NCBI GenBank assembly: GCA_023435925.1
Contig: JAEZLF010000052.1
Location: 1 to 17,590, forward strand
From: Bacillota bacterium
GTDB taxonomy: Bacteria; Bacillota; Clostridia; Acetivibrionales; DTU013
DNA length: 17,590 bases
Reading direction: 5' to 3'
A model generated the notes under the pieces. The model saw nothing but the letters and a program-made list of their open reading frames with translations. It did not search any database and was not told where the DNA came from. Made by a program: the position numbers and the translations under genes. This document shows, piece after piece, positions 14,752 to 17,590 of the stretch (positions are counted from its first letter, which is position 1; every line of letters starts with the position of its first letter).

Positions 14752-14853
14752 TGTGTGTAAATTCCCTGCATTAATTTCAATATTTTAGCTAATAAAAGGA
14801 ATTGTGTGTTGAAGAATAAACAAGAAAAAAGACTATTGGAGAATCTCCAACAG
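14752..14853. repeat. Direct repeat, copy 2 (about 102 bp)
   Basis: Partner of 13931-14031. This copy carries the intact minus-strand terminator hairpin (14831-14855) directly after the MurE-like gene and so looks like the original. The two copies bracket a segment of about 720 bp holding only the AT-rich lipoprotein gene. Recombination between them would remove the gene and leave one repeat. Confidence 0.85.
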
Positions 14854-14855
14854 TC
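14825..14855 (-). terminator. Rho-independent terminator of the CapA-VanX / MurE-like operon
   Basis: On the minus strand GACTGTTGGAG (14855-14845) pairs with CTCCAATAGTC (14841-14831) with a single mismatch and a 3-base loop, followed by six T (14830-14825). It lies 36 bases after the stop codon of the MurE-like gene. Confidence 0.82.
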
Positions 14856-14891
14856 CGATTCAGGCATGCAAATATATGTATCTCAGTAAAA

Positions 14892-16424
14892 TTAAAAAGT
14901 CTTCCTTAGTTCATCCAGATACATTTTCGTATACTCCACATCGGATGGCACCGGAATGTACTCCTTGCCGATTTTCTGGCGGGTTTCATTGCCCTTGCCC
15001 GTTATTAAAATGACCGTATCGGGTTCGGATGTCAGTATTGCTTTTCCGATTGCTTCTCCTCTATCATCGATCAGCTCAACATTGTCATTGTTCTGCCTTA
15101 CATACTGCGCAATGTCTTCACTGATAGCCCTGACATGTTCCATGCCGGGATCCTCCGCCGTAAGAAACACCTTGTCCGAATGAAGTCCGGCCAACAGCCC
15201 CAGATCTTTTCTTCTCAGAAATGCTTTGCCTCCGGGGCAGCCGAATATAGTAACGATTTTTTTGCCGGGGAATTCGGCCTTTACCGCTTCATAGAGCTTG
15301 CTGAAGCTCAGCTTATTGTGAGCGTAGTCCACAATGACGATGCGATCCTTGCTTTCGTTGGCGTATATCTCCATTCTTCCGCTGGATCTGGCCTTTCTGA
15401 GACCGGTATAAATGTACTGCTCCGGTATTCTGAATGTGTAGGCCACAGCAATGGCAGCCAATGCGTTTTCAACATTAAACAACCCCGGCATTGTGAGAAT
15501 GAATTCTCTATCAAACCGGTCACACCTTACATTGAATACCGTATCAAAGCCATTTTTCCGTATATTGTAGCCATAAATGTCGGCAGCTTCGGTGGTACCA
15601 AAGGTCAGAAGCCTTTTTGCATCCTTTGCCGCTTCAAGGATCTCTGGCATCCGGTCGGAATCCAGATTGACACAGGCTGTCCTGCAGTGGCTGAAGATGG
15701 TCAGCTTGGATGACAGGTAATCCTCCATATCGCTATGCTCAATGGGGCTGATGTGATCCTCTGAAATGTTGAGGAATACACCCACATCGAACTCAATGCC
15801 ATGAAGTCTGCCGTATTTCAACGCCTGACTGGATGCCTCCATGACCATGTACTGTAATCCGCTTTCCACCGCATTGCTGAAATGCATTTGAAGCTCCAGG
15901 GATTCCGGTGTGGTCAGGTGGGATTCTTCGCGAATTATGCCGTCATAGGTGTCAATAGACGAGATAATACCGGCCTCAAGCTCAGCCTCCCGTCCAGCCT
16001 CCTTCATGCTTTCATCCCTCAGATATTCATCCAGTATATGCTTGATATAGTAGGCAGTTGTTGACTTTCCCTTGGTGCCGGTGATCCCTGCAAGCTTGAG
16101 CTTATGGGCGGGATTATTATAATACATGGCAGCTGCCAGTGACAGCGCCTTTTTTACATCCTGAACAAGAAGGCAGGGAATGTTCTTTTTGTAATCTGTT
16201 TCACTGATATACGCAATGGCTCCTTTTTTTTCTGCCGCATCAAGATAGATCTCCTTGAAGCCGGCACCTTTACATATGAACAGAGTGCCCTGTGTTGTTT
16301 TATTTGAATCATACGCTACATTCCGTACGATTTTGATACCGGTTTCCCGGGTACAATTATGCTGCAGCAGCAGATGCTTCTCCTGAAGCTGCTGCATGTA
16401 TTCTTCCAAAGCGTATCTTTCCAT
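14892..16424 (-). CDS. MurE-like Mur ligase family protein
   Basis: A 510-residue protein of MurE length and order: N-terminal substrate domain, ATP-binding P-loop GITGTKGKST (113-122), HLTTPES (169-175), MEASSQAL (195-202), the probable carbamylated Lys240 in SSKLTIF, VDYAHN (365-370), and the C-terminal domain with GKGNETRQK. MurE adds the third amino acid to UDP-MurNAc-L-Ala-D-Glu in the cytoplasm. It differs from housekeeping MurE: GTNGK is GTKGK, SSHAL is SSQAL, and the acceptor-recognition DNPR is EDPG (424-427), so diaminopimelate is unlikely to be read in the usual way. A charged insert lies near 133-152. It lies 27 bases after a CapA-VanX gene, with GAGAGGG before its ATG. It is probably a specialised paralogue; the acceptor is unknown. 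Confidence 0.85.
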   Translation of the reverse strand: MERYALEEYMQQLQEKHLLLQHNCTRETGIKIVRNVAYDSNKTTQGTLFICKGAGFKEIYLDAAEKKGAIAYISETDYKKNIPCLLVQDVKKALSLAAAMYYNNPAHKLKLAGITGTKGKSTTAYYIKHILDEYLRDESMKEAGREAELEAGIISSIDTYDGIIREESHLTTPESLELQMHFSNAVESGLQYMVMEASSQALKYGRLHGIEFDVGVFLNISEDHISPIEHSDMEDYLSSKLTIFSHCRTACVNLDSDRMPEILEAAKDAKRLLTFGTTEAADIYGYNIRKNGFDTVFNVRCDRFDREFILTMPGLFNVENALAAIAVAYTFRIPEQYIYTGLRKARSSGRMEIYANESKDRIVIVDYAHNKLSFSKLYEAVKAEFPGKKIVTIFGCPGGKAFLRRKDLGLLAGLHSDKVFLTAEDPGMEHVRAISEDIAQYVRQNNDNVELIDDRGEAIGKAILTSEPDTVILITGKGNETRQKIGKEYIPVPSDVEYTKMYLDELRKTF

Positions 16425-16451
16425 CCTTACCCTCTCGTTCCCTATGTAATA

Positions 16452-17590
16452 TTACCCTTCGTATGACGGCAATGCTTTGTAGCTTTTGTATTCCGTATCA
16501 TCAAAATGCCACCATTCTGTCTTCAGCGGTATGAATCCCGCACTTTTCATAGCATTTTCAAGTATCAGCGCATTCTGCTTCTGCTCTTCGGTACATTTAG
16601 CATATTCGCGTGACGCCAGGGCCGTCCCGTCATCAAAGCCGCTGGGCATGTCAACCTCTTCCCCGTCCAGAGTAACAAGTGTACAGTCGATGGCGGCTCC
16701 CCTTGTATGGACTGACGGTGCTTTTTTGGGGTCCATGAAAACCGCCTTGACAGGCGCATTATCATATAAAAACTGCTGATACTTCTGCTGCCGGTACGCA
16801 TCCCACACCTTAATCCTGTAACCCTGTTTCAGCAGCAGCTGATTAGCTTTGTTCAGCTTGTCGGCCGTGCCTTTTCTGGCATAGGCTATGTCGCTTTCAT
16901 AAACCTTTTCTCCCACGATATTGTCCGTGGTCGCATACTTAAGGTCGATCTCGATATCCTTTACTACGGCATCCAATCTGACCATATCCGTTTTAGCCGC
17001 TTTGGCTGCTTTTTCCTCTTCACTGAGCACCGGTGTAAAATTCAGCTTTTTCAGCACTCGGCTATACTGGGGCTCTACCGCAATGGCAGGATTGTAGACG
17101 TTCAGATCGTTTCGGGAAGAAACAGAGCATGGAATCACTGTAGGCGCTTCAATCGGCTGCAGTACCTTATTGGAATCAAAAACAAAGGACTGCTGGAATA
17201 TCGCCGTATCATAATCCTCTGGTGTTTTGACGCCGCCAAAACAGAAATTTCCCAAACTGTAGGTAATATATTTGCCCTTGTATTCCGCTATGGGCTGTAA
17301 CACATGGGGATGGTGCCCGATAACCAGATCCGCTCCCGAATCGATGGCCAGATAGGCCAGTTCCTCTTGTAGAGCCTCCTGCTTGTATTTGTATTCCTTG
17401 CCCCAGTGGAAGTTGGCAATAACAAGGTCACATTCTTCCCTCAGCTTCTTTGTCATGTCTTCTACTTCCTTTTTGAACTCGGTCATATCGAGACCCTGTT
17501 CGTAATTCCCAAGCTGATTGAAGCCTGCCATACCGATTTTTATTCCCTTTATTTCCTTGTACAGTGCATCTGAATACCCGAAATGCTCGA
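16452..17590 (-). CDS. CapA-like phosphatase fused to VanX-type D-Ala-D-Ala dipeptidase, partial at right edge
   Basis: The frame is open to the window edge, so the N-terminus is missing; residue numbers below count from the Met at 17531. Residues 1-135 are the C-terminal half of a CapA/PgsA metallophosphatase (NFHWGKEYKYK, GADLVIGHHPHVLQP, YSLGNFCFGG). Residues about 183-355 are a peptidase of the VanX/DdpX type: DLKYATTDNIVG, DAYR (Arg247), SVHTRGAAID (zinc ligands His275 and Asp282) and EWWHF (Glu339 catalytic, His342 ligand). All catalytic residues of D-Ala-D-Ala dipeptidase are present. CapA proteins serve poly-gamma-glutamate capsule export; VanX hydrolyses D-Ala-D-Ala. The two are normally separate proteins. 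A MurE-like gene follows in the same operon, pointing to cell-wall peptide metabolism. Confidence 0.88.
   Translation of the reverse strand, partial: EHFGYSDALYKEIKGIKIGMAGFNQLGNYEQGLDMTEFKKEVEDMTKKLREECDLVIANFHWGKEYKYKQEALQEELAYLAIDSGADLVIGHHPHVLQPIAEYKGKYITYSLGNFCFGGVKTPEDYDTAIFQQSFVFDSNKVLQPIEAPTVIPCSVSSRNDLNVYNPAIAVEPQYSRVLKKLNFTPVLSEEEKAAKAAKTDMVRLDAVVKDIEIDLKYATTDNIVGEKVYESDIAYARKGTADKLNKANQLLLKQGYRIKVWDAYRQQKYQQFLYDNAPVKAVFMDPKKAPSVHTRGAAIDCTLVTLDGEEVDMPSGFDDGTALASREYAKCTEEQKQNALILENAMKSAGFIPLKTEWWHFDDTEYKSYKALPSYEG

Noticed and set aside
13931..14853. The direct repeats as ends of an insertion sequence
   Set aside because: They are direct rather than inverted, no transposase lies between them, and no short target duplication could be identified.
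15135..15713. Plus-strand open frame of 192 codons
   Set aside because: Shadow of the MurE-like gene on the other strand.

Overview
The window looks like chromosome of a low-to-moderate GC Gram-positive anaerobe, most likely a clostridium (Bacillota). The grounds are strong AGGAGG-type ribosome binding sites, sigma-A promoters, many lipobox lipoproteins, an infC leader of the Firmicute type, and a uroporphyrinogen-decarboxylase-family gene paired with AraC regulators. Species cannot be read from the sequence. No tRNA, rRNA, CRISPR array or transposase was seen.

Left part (1-4440). The 5' end of a ThuA-like gene (minus strand) diverges from an AraC-family regulator (297-1169). A minus-strand pair follows: rpoZ (RNA polymerase omega) and, upstream of it, infC (initiation factor IF-3). 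infC has a good promoter, an attenuator-like structured leader and an ATT start codon, but lacks its usual partners rpmI and rplT. A second AraC regulator (2310-3182) converges on a uroporphyrinogen-decarboxylase-family gene (3179-4231). The two share ATGCAT-type inverted repeats at their promoters, so the regulator probably controls both.

Central part (4381-13940). Nine or ten minus-strand genes appear to form one long unit: ECF sigma factor, DUF4367-type anti-sigma factor, a small secreted protein, possibly a 13-codon peptide, a secreted coiled-coil protein, a secreted protein broken by a one-base frameshift, a 719-residue beta-propeller-like lipoprotein, an ABC ATPase, an ABC-2 type permease, and a second permease fused in frame to a lipoprotein. 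A rho-independent terminator closes it at 4381-4439. I read it as an envelope-sensing module: the sigma/anti-sigma pair controls exported proteins and an ABC exporter. The substrate is unknown, and this is the best candidate for an undescribed system here.

Right part (13931-17590). An AT-rich predicted lipoprotein gene on the plus strand is flanked by two ~101-bp direct repeats, about 90% identical; one carries the terminator of the next operon. That operon (minus strand) encodes a CapA-like metallophosphatase fused to a VanX-type D-Ala-D-Ala dipeptidase (running off the right edge) and a divergent MurE-like ligase lacking the DNPR acceptor motif. Together they suggest cell-wall peptide remodelling or synthesis of a peptide-containing surface polymer.
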